Made by a program: the position numbers and the translations under genes. A DNA stretch of 64,000 nucleotides from positions 17,037,317 through 17,101,316 of the forward strand of contig NC_055996.1 in assembly GCF_018446385.1 (NCBI RefSeq). Reading direction: 5' to 3'. The notes below the pieces were generated by a model. The model was not told where the DNA came from, made no database searches, and saw only the letters and a program-made list of their open reading frames with translations. Positions 13,101 through 27,321 of the stretch are shown piece by piece. This stretch comes from Zingiber officinale (lineage: Eukaryota > Streptophyta > Magnoliopsida > Zingiberales > Zingiberaceae). Within the stretch, counting starts at the first letter, position 1; each line of letters begins with the position of its first letter.

Positions 13101-16100
13101 ATCCATTGTCAGGTTACTTTGATATCTGCTAACTATGCCTTGGCAAAACAGATTTCATTAGGCTACCAACAGCCGAAGCATAAAGAACCGCCTTTATTTC
13201 CTTTATCTCCTTTGATGTCTGAGGCATATCTTTAGATAAAGTTACTCCATCCCGAAAAGTTAAGAAACCTTTCTTGGAATTTTCGTGGCAAAACGAGGAT
13301 TTTTTCGATATGAAGCTTGGGATAAGTAAAATATTCTTTTCTTGCGATCACTTATTACTGATCTCAAGAATATATACATTCTCCCAAGTCCTTTATATCG
13401 AATTATTTGGACAACCATACCCTTACGACAACATTTTGATATTGTTTCCAACTACCAAAATCATATACGTATAGTACAAGAAATACCACCACGCTCCCAT
13501 CACACCTTTTGTATACAAGACTTATCCGGTTACTAAATCCATAGACTTTGATAAACCGGATGTTACAAGACTGAAGCTTTGCCTCATCCATGGGCGATGA
13601 GCTGCATACTCTTGGTCCTTCGATGAACCCTTCGGTTGCTTTATATGGATGCTTTCTTGAAGACTTCCATTAAGGAATCTTTGTCTTGACATCCACTTGC
13701 CGAATAGATAAAAGAATCCGGATAGACTTAAGCGTGGCTACCGGTGAAAAAGTTTCCTTTTCATCAGCCTCGCTTTGAAAGTTACTACCTTCCCATCTAC
13801 CTCTTTCCCTATTATAGACCTTTTACACCCAACGGCTTTTACACCATTTGGTGATTCTACAAGCTTCCGATTTTATTAGAATACATATATTTTAATTCAT
13901 TATTCATTACTTTGCCAAGACGTTGCGTCTTTATCTTGGAGTGCTTCGTTATATATCGGAGATCGTGTTCTACGTCCTCAGGGATCGAGTCCAAAAATTC
14001 TCCCAAACATGAACTATTTAGGTTGCTAACAACCTCCCACTACAACAAGGCACTTTACGTAATTGTGTATCATTTGTGATCGTGTTGCAGTTTCTTGTGA
14101 TCTCATCTTGTATAATTGGTACTAGATTAGACATATCTTTTATTATTTCCTTAAGAACAAATTTTCTTATGGGCACATAGTTTATTCATAGTCCTTTTTA
14201 AAAAAGCGGTCGTTGATGCTATCATGACCTTCGATTTAAGACTATAAATCTACTTTCATTTCTAGGATAACCCACAAACAAGTGAATTCTGTCCAACTTA
14301 TCATTGTCTCTTGCGTATATGTTTGGATTATCTAGAATCGAATATGCTTGAAATAAACTACGCCTATTCAATGATTCTTTATGAGTAGAGTTACGTCTTT
14401 GGAAGGTCTTATATTCACTGGTTTCGAATATATCCTTAAAATGATTTTGGTAATATTCTAAATAACTCATCAATCTACTTATTTCCATAAGAGTCCTATA
14501 CCTTCCTTTTCTACACCATTCTGTTGGGGTGTACCAGGTGCGATTAGTTGGGATTGAATCCTACTTTTGATAAGTGACTCTAAATTCTCCCAAGAGGTAC
14601 TGCCACTACGATCTTACCATAGTGACTTTTACTTTAACATTTCTCCATCAACCTTGTACTCTTTGAACTAATCAAGTACTTAGTCTTACGGTACATTAAG
14701 TAAATTTATTTGTATCTTGAATAGTTATCAATAAAAGAAAAAATATTCAATACTACCTCTTGTCGGATAGTCATAGGATCACACAAATCGAATGAACCGA
14801 TTTCAACATATCTTTGACTCCATACCCCTTGGACTTAAAAGCTTCTTGGTTATTTTCCTTCCAAGTAAGACTCGCAGTTGGAAAGATTTCCACTACCAAT
14901 GAACCCAAAAGTTCATCGACTACCAATAAATCCTACTCAAGTATAACCTAGCTTTAGATGCGAAGATATAATTGGTTCATTTCAAGGTTGCTTTCTCTTA
15001 AAATTAGAAGATGTTACTAATTTCCATTTGTTGCATCGTGGGAGTTATTGGATTATAAATTGTCAACCATCATACCGAATAGATAACTTCCTATTTTTCT
15101 TGATAACAACTTTGTTCAAAATAGAAATAATATCTATAATAGTTTAGAAACTGAAATCGAGTTATTTCTAAACTTGGTACGTAAAGATAATTACTTAAAA
15201 TTCATATTTTATTCTTATCGAAGGATAAACATCTCCCATTGCAGCTACCACTTTTACAGTAGTGCCCATGTGGACGATGATTTACCTTTCATTTAGTTGT
15301 CGGGTTTCCTGGAACCCTACAATGAATCGCAGACATGATTAATGGCATCTTGTATCTACACTCCGGGTTCCGGTAGATAACACCACTAGACGTGTTTCAC
15401 TAATGAATTAAATACACTAAATTGTTCTTAGTTCTAAAGGCATACCACCTTAATGTCCAAGTCCTATTTCCAATCATTACAATTGGGACTCTTAAGTCTT
15501 TTCTATAGTATGACTACTGGGATTGAAAACATCCTAAGAATCACAAAATATTTGGTCAAGATCAACTTAACATCTCCATGAATTTTGTGTATACAAAATC
15601 GAAGAGAGATTTTATTCATTAATTTTATTATCTCGTCAACTTTACTTTATGACGAATAAAATTAATAGTTGATCTGTCTTTGATCAAATATTTGGTCAAA
15701 ACTTTAATTTAAAATAACATTGATTCCTCAAACAATATTATTTAAATTCACCAACACCTCAAACACCGTGAATTTTGCATGTTAGTGTGGACGTATACAA
15801 ATTCATCATTTGTAAGAGGAGGGTTTTACCGTTGACTATCTTGTCGATATAACTTTTGAATAAAATTACCTCAAACATCATGAATCTTGTATGCCGCGTT
15901 AGTGTGGACGTAAATTGAACATTTGTAAGAGGGTTTTATTAATTTTATTATGTTGCCAATCTAGTTTTAAATCGATAGTTGGTTTCCTTTGGTGCAAGTG
16001 ATAGTAGTGACTCGGTTGGGAGGATACTATTAAATAAGTGTATACCATTACTTGACCTTAAGTCCATTAATAAGATTATGCCCCTTGGTTGGGGAAGATC

Positions 16101-19100
16101 ACACGCTCTTAATTAACTTCCATAGTCATCCAAAATGTCTATTCTAGTGATCCATAAACAAGCTCGTTATGGAGGAAGGCACTCGAGCCAAAGCTTGTTT
16201 GCATCACTTACAAACCAAGATAATGGAGACCATGGGATTTACTTAAAATCCTCTCCCACTTAGTTATTTATAAATGAGGAATTTTAACTACGCTAGCCTA
16301 CTAAATATGTAAACCAACATGCACACACAGATAAAAGCAATAAATAGAAAATCTAATTTTCAACTATTATGACTTTTATCTCTGGTTGTCCTCCGTGTGT
16401 TGTCATCCCATGTCCACCGCTACCGGGTCTAGTTGTCGATCCATCTTGCTCCTTGTTCCTTGCCTCTGGTCCTCAAAGGTTCCACGCCTGATCCACGACA
16501 TAAATAGAATTTTACATTTTCGATCCTATATTCCTCGAAGGAATATACGTATCTAGATCAAAAATAAAATCTAATAAAACTAAATACAGCTCTATATTTT
16601 ATAATACAATCATACACACAATAAAATGCCCTCGGCATGTCGGGTCCAATCACACATAATAACTATAAGCCATAATAGTTGGATCTTGCATCCACAAAGT
16701 TAGGACATCCTACTATTAACCTGCCTAAATTATGTATGGCATATGCATAATTAAACTAATACCAAATACACGGAGGGAATACCTAGCTCGATACCAATTG
16801 TTGGTTCTACTCGGAAAACCTAGAGGTTCCCACAAAAATTTTGTCAAAGGTCCGAACCTTTCCTAGCTACCATGTGTTCTTTTAAATTAAATTTTGGATC
16901 GCTTGAACTTAACACGTTTGATCCAAAACTTAATCTATTTGTTCTTTTAGGTTTAGACTTGGATCTCCTGCGGAACTTAACACGTTCGACCAAATCACCT
17001 TAAGTTATTAATTCCATTAAATATTAATTCATGTACTGATGTGGCGAGGCACGTGACCTTCTTGGATATGGGAGCAACCACCACCGACTAGACAAAACCT
17101 TTATGGAAAGCTAATATTTAATTTCCTAAAATAACTTTAGGTTAACCGAAAAGAACAATCAAATCACAAGGAAAGAAAAACAAAAGAACACTATATCGAA
17201 AACAAATTGAAATACTAGAATCGTATGCCTCTTGTATTTAGTATTATTTCCAAAATAACTAGTATGATGCGGAAAGAAAATACTAGTTATACCTTTAGAA
17301 AAACCTCTTGATCTTCTACCATATTCTCTAATCTCGGACGTTGTGTAACGATCTTCCAAGATGAGAACCACCAAGCACCTTCTTCTTCCTTGTAAGTTTC
17401 GCCATCAAACTTCTTCCAGGATGAAGAGGTTCGCCACCACCACCACGCTCTCCAAGGGATGCTAGAAAGAGACTTCTTTTCTCTCCTTCTCCTTCTTGAT
17501 CCGGCCACCAAAGCTATCTCCACCGTGAGAGAGTTTCGCCACACAAAGGAGAGGAGAGAAAAGAAAAGGGCCGACCATACCCAAGGAGAAGAATAGAGAT
17601 GTACACAATGAAGTCTCCTCTACCCCTCTTTTATAATCCTTGGTCTTGGCGAATAAGGAAAATTTAATAAAAACTTCCTTAATTCTTTTGCCGTTGAAAA
17701 GGAAAATTTATTTAATTAAAATAATTTTCTTTTCATCATGTTAATGGCCGACCACCTTAATCCCTTTAATCAAGGAAATTTTAATTCACACAAGAATTAA
17801 AACTTCCTAATTGCTTCAAATTAATAAAAATTCTCAAATAATTTTTCCCTTCATGGTGGTTAATAAAAGAAAATTTTATAAATTAAAATATTTCTTTTAA
17901 ACACGTGGATAAAAAAGTTATCTCTAAAATTAAAATCTCTTTTAATCTGAATAAGGAAAGATATCAAATCTTTTCTTAATCTTTAGAAACTTATAAAAGA
18001 GAATATTTAATTTTAAACTCTCTTTAAATCATGAACATGATTAAAATTAAAGTTTTCTTAAAATTTAAAATCCTCCTTTAATCAACAAATAAGGAAAGAT
18101 TTAATTTTAAACTCTCTTTAAACATATAGATGATTTACAAATAAGGAAAGTTTTTACAAAATTAAAACCATCCTTTTAAACTACAAATAAGGAAAGAGAT
18201 TAATCTCTTCTCTTAATCTTTTGTAGAAAGTTATAAAGGAAATTTTAATTTTTAAACTCTCTTTAAAATCATGATATCCACATAAGAAATAATTTTAATA
18301 AAATCCTTTTAATATTCTAGTGGCCACCCAAGCTTGGGACCCAAGCTTTGGCCGACCACCTAATCTTGGTCGGGCCTAGCTTGGGTTCCAAGCTAGCTTA
18401 GCCGGCCCTGGATGGTAAGAAGGTGGTATGCGGTGGGTATAAATCTCCATATACTAGAGGCTACGATAGGGATGAGAGGAGGAATTGGTTTTGGTCTCCC
18501 GATGAAATTAAGCATCCCGTGTTCGCCCCGAACACACAACTTAATTTCATCAATAATAATTCATTCCACTAAAGAACTATTATTGAACTACCGCACCAAT
18601 CCCAAATTACATTTTGGGCTCCTTCTTATTATGAGTGTGTTAGTCTCCTTATGTTTAAGATAACAAATGTCCACTAATTAAGTAAGTTACTGACAACTCA
18701 CTTAATTAATATCTAGCTCTAAGAGTAGTACCACTCAACTTCATCGTCATGTCGGACTAAGTCCACCTGCAGGGTTTAACATGACAATCCTTATGAGCTC
18801 CTCTTGGGGACATTCTCAACCTAGATCACTAGGACACAGTTTCCTTCTATAATCAACAACACACACTATAAGTGATATCATTTCCTAACTTATCGGGCTT
18901 ATTGATTCATCGAACTAAATCTCACTCATTGATAAATTAAAGAAATAAATATCAAATATATGTGCTTGTTATTATATTAGGATTAAGAGCACACACTTCC
19001 ATAATAACTGAGGTCTTTGTTTCTTTATAAAGTCAGTATAAAAGAAACGACCTCTAATGGTCCTACTCAATACACTCTCAGTGTACTAGTGTAATTATAT

Positions 19101-22100
19101 AGTTAAGATAAACTAATACCTAATTACACTACGACCTTCCAATGGTTTGTTCTTTTCCATTATGGTCGTGAGCTACTGTTTATAATTTATAAGGTACTGA
19201 TAACATGATCTTCTGTGACACCACACACCATGTTATCTACAATATAAATTAATTGAACAACTTCATTTATCATAAATGTAGACATTTGACCAATGTGATT
19301 CTTATTCCTAGATAAATGTTTATACCAAAAGCTAGGTTTTTAGTATACACTCTAACACAAAGTGCACGGTAATAAGATGGCAGGAGGTCAGGTTTTCTTG
19401 GTGATATTCATGTTCATAATTGCTTCTCTAACCTGATTTCATTAACCAGTAGTCAGATTTGGGGTGGATAGAGAAGTAATTACCCTAGTTGGTTTCTTTA
19501 ACCCAGTTTAGGGTTGAGGTTGGTGAAACTGGCGTTTGCTTGCAACATGGCTGCCCTTGAATCAGGATGTAGCAGATTTTGAAGTGCTTTTGAATATTTT
19601 TTTGATTGTTTATTAGATATTGTGTCAGCTCTGTGTTAGTGAAATTTGGGTGCTGGTTTAGGTCAAAATTGTGTGAGCCCAACCAATTGACATTCATTTG
19701 TTGTGCAATACACTATATTGCATGGAACAAGATGTGAACACAATTTTTAAGTCATAATTTAACTTTTATAATTCCAGGATTAATTATCTAAAAGTCACCT
19801 CTCTTATCATTGGTAGTAACTGGGGCCTATAATGTTGGAATTTTCCATTGGCGTCCTACTGTTCCTGCAAAAAAGCTAGCAAAGGACTGGAAAGATTTGC
19901 TTTTAAATGATGAAAATATATGGGACCAGGCCGGCTTTAATAATCTCGTTCACAAAGTTTTAGGTCCATCTGTTGAAGGATCAAACGGCCTGGTATATGC
20001 TTTTGATGGGTCCCTAAAGCTGGGTATACTACCAGCCAGTATTTTCTGCAGTGGCCACACATACTTTGTCCAGGTAACTCATTGCTGCTTATTCAAATTT
20101 GGCATTATATCTTATACTGCTAATTTACATAATAACCATCTTTTCCTCTGCAACAATTCTTTCAAATGTATTAGTAGGCTCTTCACCAGCAGCTTAGGTT
20201 AGAGCCATATGCAGTTCACACCACCTTCCAGTATGCTGGTACTGAAGGAAAGCGCCATAGATTGCGGGAGGCTATGCTTTTCTATGACCAACCTGCATAC
20301 TATGATTCTGCAGGTATTCCTTTTTCCTGTATAACAAGATTCTTCTTCTTCATTCTATGTTAGATGTTCCATCTCAACTGTTCTTAAGCATTTGTTTTTG
20401 ATTTTTACTGCACCAACTAAAAAGTGTTTGTGCACTGATAGTTGAGTGCCGACCTAAAATCATGTTGTGCACAACCAAGTCTTTTGGAAAACAATTAATT
20501 TCTAAAGGATTTGAAAGTAACTATGCTGCTAATGCTTTTTAGAAGGAAAAATTTTCATATCGTATCCAATTTTCTTGTGTATGCTTATTTTTTAGTTGGT
20601 AAATGTATAAATGTGAGGTAAATGTATAAATGTGAGATAAATATCTTGATATTTCAAATGTAACTATTTTTACTTTTGTGTCAACTTTTTAACACAAATC
20701 TTCTTTTAACAAGGTTCAATTTTAGCTTGCCATCAGCTGGTTAAATCAATGTTGATTTTTTTCTTATGGACATGCCAAATGCTAAGTTATCCTAATTGGA
20801 CGGACTACTGATGTAAAATTCTTATCCTTCTGCATTGCTGATGAAGTGACTCTATCAGTGTCCCAGTTAGCAATTGAGACAGATAATACCACATGGATTA
20901 CAGGAGTTAATTCAAATATATTCTTTTTTGTTTATGTATTAATTTGTTCATTAATTTTTAAATCTATTTCAGTTGTGGGTTACAGTTAGTCTGAAGTGAG
21001 GAAGCTATTATCACATGTCAAGTATGCCTATTTGAATATCTCACATAGATATTAATTGAAACACTTTGGAATCATGTTGTGCGGAATGCAACAATAACTG
21101 TGGCAGTCAATATACTGAAATGTCATGCATCTTATATATCATCAATATCAAAGTTTAAAGTTTTTTCTGATCCAAGGTATCTGTCGTTTGTCGGAATTAG
21201 ATGTGCTGATACCCAAGTAAGAAGAACTATGGATGCAAAAAAGAAAGAACTATGGCTGGGGGAGTGGATGCTCACTGTGAGGAAACCTCGATAGAGCTAG
21301 TAGAAGGAGATTGCCTTGCTGGGTCTCAATGCAGCTGAGGAAGAGAATTTCGTTGGATCTGGAGATGCTCATAAGTTTGGAGGAGCTGTTCCATCATTGT
21401 CAATGAGTTGGTGGTGTTAATAGGAAAGAAGAATCAGCCTTGTGTCTTGATGAACTATGAGATTCTAGTTGTGGTGAAGAAAATGACGTTCACAAAAAGG
21501 GCATGTGTGAAGATAACTTGCTTAAACAGCTGGAGACAATGCCATTCATGATTTGAAATCTTATACTGATTTGGTGAAATGATTGAAACATATCATTCCG
21601 ATAAATTATTGAACTCAAAATATTACTTGGCATAGGAAATGTCTCCTATGTTATTGTGTCTCCACATACTAGTTGGCTAGTGGAACAAGATGGTTTAGCT
21701 ATTTCAGTCTGCAAGGAATGGGTTTTTAACTGTGGTTGATATATCCAACATCATCATCAAATTTTCTAGTTGAATAAGTGACATGGCTAGTCTTAACTAA
21801 CAATAACAAAGAGGAGTGACATAGTATTTGTATATGTCAGTGGAGGAACCGTGTGTTTTGACCGTGTCGACTGCTATCAAGCAGCGCTGAAATCATGGTG
21901 TTATCTTGGTCATTTAGTTGCGTGGTATGTGTAACTCGGCTGACCCAGCAGTTTCACCATTTTACCTTGAATGTCTGGTATCTTTAAATTAATATACCAA
22001 CTCAATCAAGGGAGACTGCTACTCTGTGTGATGGAGTTTTTTGGTTAGTTTAATGTTTTTTTATCATCAATGAGACTGATAGGATATCTGCAGTGATTTG

Positions 22101-25100
22101 AGTGAGTCATTATTTGTTTACATTCATTATCCTTTGATTTCCTGGGTTTTGCAGGAGGTTTCTTATCATTTAACCCAGGTCTTCCTAAGACTTTGTTGCT
22201 GAATGGTCCGCATACCCTACATTCTCACTTCTCACTCATGAATTACCAGGTAAAATCTCAATTCTAAATTATGATGATTAGTGTTGGTTCTTGTCTATTT
22301 GATGTTTCAAAGTGATCAAGTAGGCCAGTGAATCTTCTGTATTATTTCAGATGAAGCTGATAAGGACTGCATTTGCTGTTGCCTCTTTATTGAATAGAAC
22401 ACTGGTGAGGTTTCACACCATCAATAGAAATGAATTTGTACCTAAAGCTTTTGCACGTATATACACGCAAGTATCTGCTGTTGAAGTAGATTTCCTTTCA
22501 ATTTTTCTGTTAATTTAACCCGTGTTATAAAAGACTTACCTACATAATTTTTTTCTCCTTTTATTAACCTGATAAGCGATACTATAAAGTGTACTCATTG
22601 ACTACTATCAGTTAAAGCATTCTTAGCTTTTAGTTCAGTGTAATGTTCATGTTTTTTTATTCTTTCATCATTTTATACTTTAAAATTTTATTTTGTTTCA
22701 TTTTTTAATATTGATATTTTCCAATGCAACATAGTTGATACCTAGATTTTTTGGTAATTGATTTTGAATGTCACTCGGCATGATACTAGATTTTAAATCA
22801 TGCCTATTTCTATGCGCACTTTCATTCTAAAGATTTAGATGATAAGATATTTTTTCTAGGTATTGAAGTTATTCAGGAGAAGACATTATGTACAGCAGAA
22901 AAATATATTCTTGATGCTGGTGTGTTAAGCAAACCTATTAACACTTTTGCCAAATATCAGATAATATTAGGTCTGTGAACTATTATCTGATCCAAATATC
23001 TCATATGTAGATCTGACATCTCATTCCTGTGAAATTAGTTTGCCAATTTATTAACTTTGTGTCAAGGTCTTTGGAAGGCAGTTTTCAGGATACTTTGGAA
23101 TCTCAATTGTCCCCTAACAAAGCTTGTTTATATTGTAGCTGAGGACACCTTCAAATAACAAGATTCATTGATATAGATTAAGCAGTTTCTCGCTGCCAAT
23201 AGATGATCTAGATCAGGCTACTGAGTTCTTCTAGGAGAGAATCTGAGATCTCAAAAAATAAGCAAGTTGTAATGGTTAGATAGGCAAAACACAAGGTTAT
23301 GATCTTTGCCACATATGAGCTTGTTTTATTTAAACTGTTATTAATTTAGGTTTTGGTCCTGATGAATCAATAAACATGTATTGGGGTCATCAAGTTGTCA
23401 TGCTCATTACCTCCAATCTAGTTTTTGATGAGGGCATAAAACAAATAGTTAGATTATCATTTTCCTATAGCAAAGATTTCATTTTTCTTATTTCCAAAGA
23501 CGAGTTAGTGTGATTTCCCAAAATTCAGTATATCTATAACAAGATGGGGCTTTATGATATTGAAACTAGCTTGAGAGGGAGTGCTGAGGGCCAATTTGCA
23601 ATAATGTAAGTATACAAGGGTTTTTTTTTTGTGAATTTGTATTATATTATTTTTTTATATAGGTAATGGAGGATTGCAGGCATTGATGGGATTTTTTTTG
23701 TTATATTAAGATTAATTATTATTTGTTATAACTCTTAAATTTAACATAATTATACAGATTAGTCTAACTTATAGTCCTTGTCTATGTCTAGGTAATGCCT
23801 CCATTATGGTGCAGGTTTGACAGAATATGGTTTGGACATCCTGGAATTCTTGAAGGCACACTGACCAGGCAACCTTTTCTTTGCCCCATGGACCACTTGT
23901 TTGAGGTATTTATAGGCTATTTTTTTTCATAAACATAACTATGTTTTGATCGGCCACTTTTACGTTTGGTTGATCAAAATTGCCTGAGATAGACGAGGTC
24001 AACCCAAGTTAGCAAAAGTTATTTTGGTCGACTGAATCCAAAGTTTGGCTGACCTAAGTTCAAAAACATAAAATTAGTGATTTTATAAAATTCCATAAAA
24101 TGATATTCACAGTAGCTTAGTCCTAATCTTTTAAATTAAGACTACACTGTTGATGCCTTTCTTACCCTCTACTAATTTTCACTCAGTGACAAATGTATGT
24201 GTTCCTCTCTGCAGATCAATGTCATGCTCAATGACCTTTCTGAAGCAGAATTTGGTCCACAAATAGACTTCAGGGAGTATTCGTTCCTGCAGAATCCTTT
24301 AGTGCCCAAACATGTAATGTTTAATTTATCAAGATCTGTCAATAAGAAGTTAATTACAATTTATGAATTTCTTAAGTAGCCATATATTTTCTTCAAATTG
24401 AATGAACATTTTTTTTCGCTTGATTAATTCAGGTGAAGGAGTCAGTTCTTGATGTTCAAATGTGCGATCCTCATTCCAGTGGATGTGATATTTCAAACAG
24501 ATCAACTAACCATGGATTCATACGATTTCCAAGGAACAGCACAGAACAAATGGTACAGATTTTTTACTTTAATTTTTTAGTTCCTTTTCATAAGGATCAT
24601 TTCCCGTAAAATGTCCAGTAAACAAAGGATGTAATGTTACATTGTTTTTGCTGTGAATGCAAACTAGATACAAGAGTGACCCTTGCATCTAATGCATGTA
24701 CATGTCTCTAGTCACTAGATTGATGACTCTTTTCTAAGAGACATGACCAGTAACATAATTAATGCTACAACATTTAATTATCAACAAAAATTAAATCCCT
24801 ACCAAATTCACTTAACAATTCATATGACATCTCTCAATTTGATACATGTGTCCGGCACCAGGCACCATGAACTTTAATTAGTTTACACACATTTTAGTTT
24901 TGGATTACGCTATCTGTATCATTTATCTCTACCTTGAAATTACTTGATATGGGTAAAGGAAATTTAAAAAAACGATGTTTGCTCAGTAGAAGCTCTAAAG
25001 ACCCTATCTTCATGTTGTTGACATTTGCAAACTATTCATTTGCTTGTAGTCAGGCGGCAACATCTGGCAAGTCCCTAATTTTTTGTTCACTGAACCACTT

Positions 25101-25523
25101 GGAAAACAAAGAACTACAAGAGCTTTTGAAAATTTTGTGCGAGAGTTAGAAGCTTATTTAAATGGTTTTCTTGCAGTATATACAAACATTCTCCCAATAC
25201 AAGGATGTGAAAGTTTTGCGCTTTTCATCCATGGAGGACACCTTCCAAGGGTTCAGTAGCACTGTAAGCTAACAAAAACATTTTCACTCGTGATTTAACA
25301 TTTCTTTTCATTTTTATTTGCAATATAATGTTACAAGTTTGCTCAGGAAAGGGAAGCAAAATTCAGAAATCGCGTGAAGCGGTACGTGGGGTTATGGTGT
25401 TGTGTGGAGAATCGCAGCCCTGGTCACATATATTATGACATGTACTGGAACGAGAAGCCTGGATGGACACCAGAACCACCTCAAACTAGAAATGATGATC
25501 ATCCACCATGGCAAACCGATTGA
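7186..25523 (+). CDS. XEG113: Arabinosyltransferase XEG113-like (GT77), 13 exons
   Basis: Exons by GT-AG junctions and phase: 7186-7402, 7593-7832, 7913-8118, 9041-9146, 19817-20073, 20178-20313, 22155-22249, 22351-22404, 23792-23905, 24215-24313, 24433-24552, 25177-25263, 25347-25523 (TGA). They join without a stop to 1908 nt, 635 aa, close to Arabidopsis XEG113 (about 640 aa). A short N-terminal tail precedes one membrane segment (about residues 13-33), typical of a Golgi type II protein. The lumenal domain has the nucleotide-sugar DxD motif as CDTDMVWL (D214, D216) and family blocks such as TFGNHAFMDF, FDMGS, GWGSPTFHKMGREKV, SSDQ, RLEPYAVHTTFQYAGTEGK and GHIYYDMYW. Known role: it adds a beta-arabinofuranose (third residue) to hydroxyproline-linked chains of extensins in the Golgi. 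Intron 4 (9147-19816) is inflated by a Copia element, but its splice sites are intact. Some exon edges, such as the exon 6 acceptor after TTAGTAG, were fixed by homology. Confidence 0.93.
10029..12548 (-). repeat. 3' LTR of the intronic Copia
   Basis: 2520 bp. On the minus strand it begins TGTTAGAGTGTATACT and ends GCAACCAACA. It matches 16799-19357 and, reversed, the solo LTR at 762-3149. Confidence 0.9.
12549..16798 (-). pseudogene. Degenerate Copia gag-pol remnant
   Basis: No long reading frame survives. On the minus strand at 14222-14488 a fragment with DKLDRIHLFVGYPRNESR matches the end of a Copia integrase region. At 13403-13591 a fragment with VYKRCDGSVVVFLVLYVYD matches the reverse transcriptase core, with the usual YVDD catalytic box read as YVYD and out of frame after it. 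The order integrase then RT along the minus strand agrees with Copia. Nothing here can be functional. Confidence 0.75.
16799..19357 (-). repeat. 5' LTR of the intronic Copia
   Basis: 2559 bp, with canonical TG and CA ends on the plus strand. It keeps some blocks lost from the 10029 copy (for example the PstI-like CTGCAGG block near 18770), while lacking others. Confidence 0.9.
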
Positions 25524-27321
25524 GCTAACTTTATAAGCATGTTCTGTGGATAATAGATGATAATCCATATGATTTTTGTATCTCTTTTTCCCATTTTCAA
25601 AGAGATATACCATTGTGGCTTAGTTGTAGATCCATCAGAAGAATCAAATATCCCAGGATGCAAAAATTTTGTAGTCCAAGATCGTCATTATACGAAGCCA
25701 ATTTGGATTTGGAATGCTATTGGTGATTGGATGGGCGGAGAGAAAACAGGGCATTAAAATAAGAACAGTGCGTCTCTGCTTTCGTTTGTTGGCTGGTGTC
25801 ACATGTGTTGTGTCTCGTAGCGCTCGCACCAGTGCCCGCTCTGTACCTTTGCGGTGCTGGTGCTGCAGTTGTAGCTTTGGAATTGGACTGAGCATTTAAT
25901 TAAAATTGAATCGATTCGAATTGAACTGGATAGATCGAGTTGATAAAATATTAATTAATTTGATTTTTATTAAATTAATTAAAATTTTAAAAATTTTAAT
26001 TTTACGAAATAAGATTTTATTTAATTAATTATATTTTTAAATAAAAATTAAATTAATATGATTATTCTATTTAACTGAATTATAAAATTTAAAATTAAAT
26101 AAAAAAATAAAAATCAAATTAAAATTTTTAAATTTGAATTGATTTGAAACGATTAATTTAATTTTATCAAATTTTTACTCCACCCTACTTAGAACCTGTC
26201 AAACTAATGAAGTGATTGATTGATAAAATCAGACGTGTGTTGCTCTCTGCGTCTCAATTAAATAAAATTTGGTCGATTTGAGAACAGTGTTTCTTTTCAG
26301 TTTTCAGACAAAAGAGAAATCCCAAAGTTTTGGCCGAGGATAAGAACCTCATCGAATAAAAGGTCCAGGGAGACTCGTGTGTTCACAACATGTTAAATTG
26401 CCTGTCTGCTAAATGACACGCCCAAGCCTCCAACTCGTTAATGAAGGACAAAATTTAAAACACTAGAGAGGCGAGGAGAGGTCATTAAATTGATGGCTTC
26501 ATCTTTTACCAAAAATAAAAATATTAATTTTTAAAATAGATTACACACGCGTAGAGGACACTTTTTAAAATCAGTAAAAAAAAACGAAAAAGGCATTTTT
26601 GCCCGTTAACCAACCATAGTGGAGCAGTCACCCACGAATGTCTCCCGAGGCCCATAATTGACTTTTCCCGGCCCAATATCGGTCAGTCTGGCGCCGAAAA
26701 ACAAGTGGTCGACCACATAAAACGGTCACCTGCGCCGCTTTTGTCGTTTCGACGACCGACGCTGCAGACCGAGCCAGCCCTGGCTCGCCGGCCGAATTTC
26801 CGGACCAGCTTTTTCCAAACCACGAGCCACTAGGCCCCGGAAGCGGCCAGGCACTGGCGTCTGGGGAGTCGCGTCGTCCCAATTTAAAATAGGAAATAGA
26901 GCCGTAGACCCTTAAATCAAGGAGAGAGGAGGAAGCGTCAGATCCATCCAACTCCCCGCCAATCAATATATTAAAATAAATAAATAAAATAAAATTATTG
27001 ACAGAGAAATGACAGATTAGCGTCAGCCGTCGGATGGCGGCCGATGCCAAATGGGTCAGATCAACAGAACAAGAACAGGAAGCGGAGCACGAGTTCTGAC
27101 ACGAAACAGGGCAGCCGTTTGGCGGGATTTAAAATAGAAGGGAATCGATGGACAGTAGCAGCCCGCAGGCTCAACGGCTACGACCTCGAACATGGCGGGA
27201 GGGAGAACGCGTGCGAAGCACGTGCTAGTCAATTTGACCGCGCCAACAACTAATTTTGCGGGGAAAAAAAAAGAAAAACCAAGAATTGAGAAAAATGACG
27301 AAAAAGGAAAAAAAAAATCGG
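25524..27321. other. Intergenic region between convergent XEG113 and LRR kinase genes
   Basis: The two genes converge, so this holds both 3' UTRs. About 25897-26185 is a very AT-rich stretch of TTAATTAAAATT-type sequence, perhaps a decayed MITE. About 26600-27000 is GC-richer, with no credible gene. I see no RNA gene. Confidence 0.5.

Larger units (their letters stand above)
10029..19357 (-). mobile_element. Full-structure but decayed Copia LTR retrotransposon in XEG113 intron 4
   Basis: The LTRs at 10029-12548 (3' LTR) and 16799-19357 (5' LTR) flank a 4.25-kb interior. CAAAG at 10024-10028 and 19358-19362 is a perfect TSD. The element runs on the minus strand. Next to the 5' LTR the minus strand reads ATTGGTATCGAGC, a primer-binding site like the initiator-Met tRNA complement. 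Next to the 3' LTR it reads AGTGGGAGAT, a polypurine tract. The LTRs differ by many substitutions and by frequent 2-15 bp deletions, so the insertion is old or the consensus is error-prone. It is opposite in sense to the host gene and is spliced out with the intron. Confidence 0.92.
9147..19816 (+). other. Intron 4 of XEG113, 10.7 kb, TE-inflated
   Basis: The donor is GTATGTTC at 9147 and the acceptor is TTGGTAG ending at 19816. The phase is 1 and restores the codon for V in the V-T-G-A-Y motif. Without the Copia insertion and one TSD copy the intron is about 1.3 kb. Bases 9147-10023 and 19363-19816 are ordinary AT-rich intron sequence, including an (AT)n run near 9730-9750. Confidence 0.85.

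Noticed and set aside
26628..27050. Minus-strand ORF of 140 aa between the two genes
   Set aside because: No recognisable domain and no splice context; low-similarity intergenic DNA.
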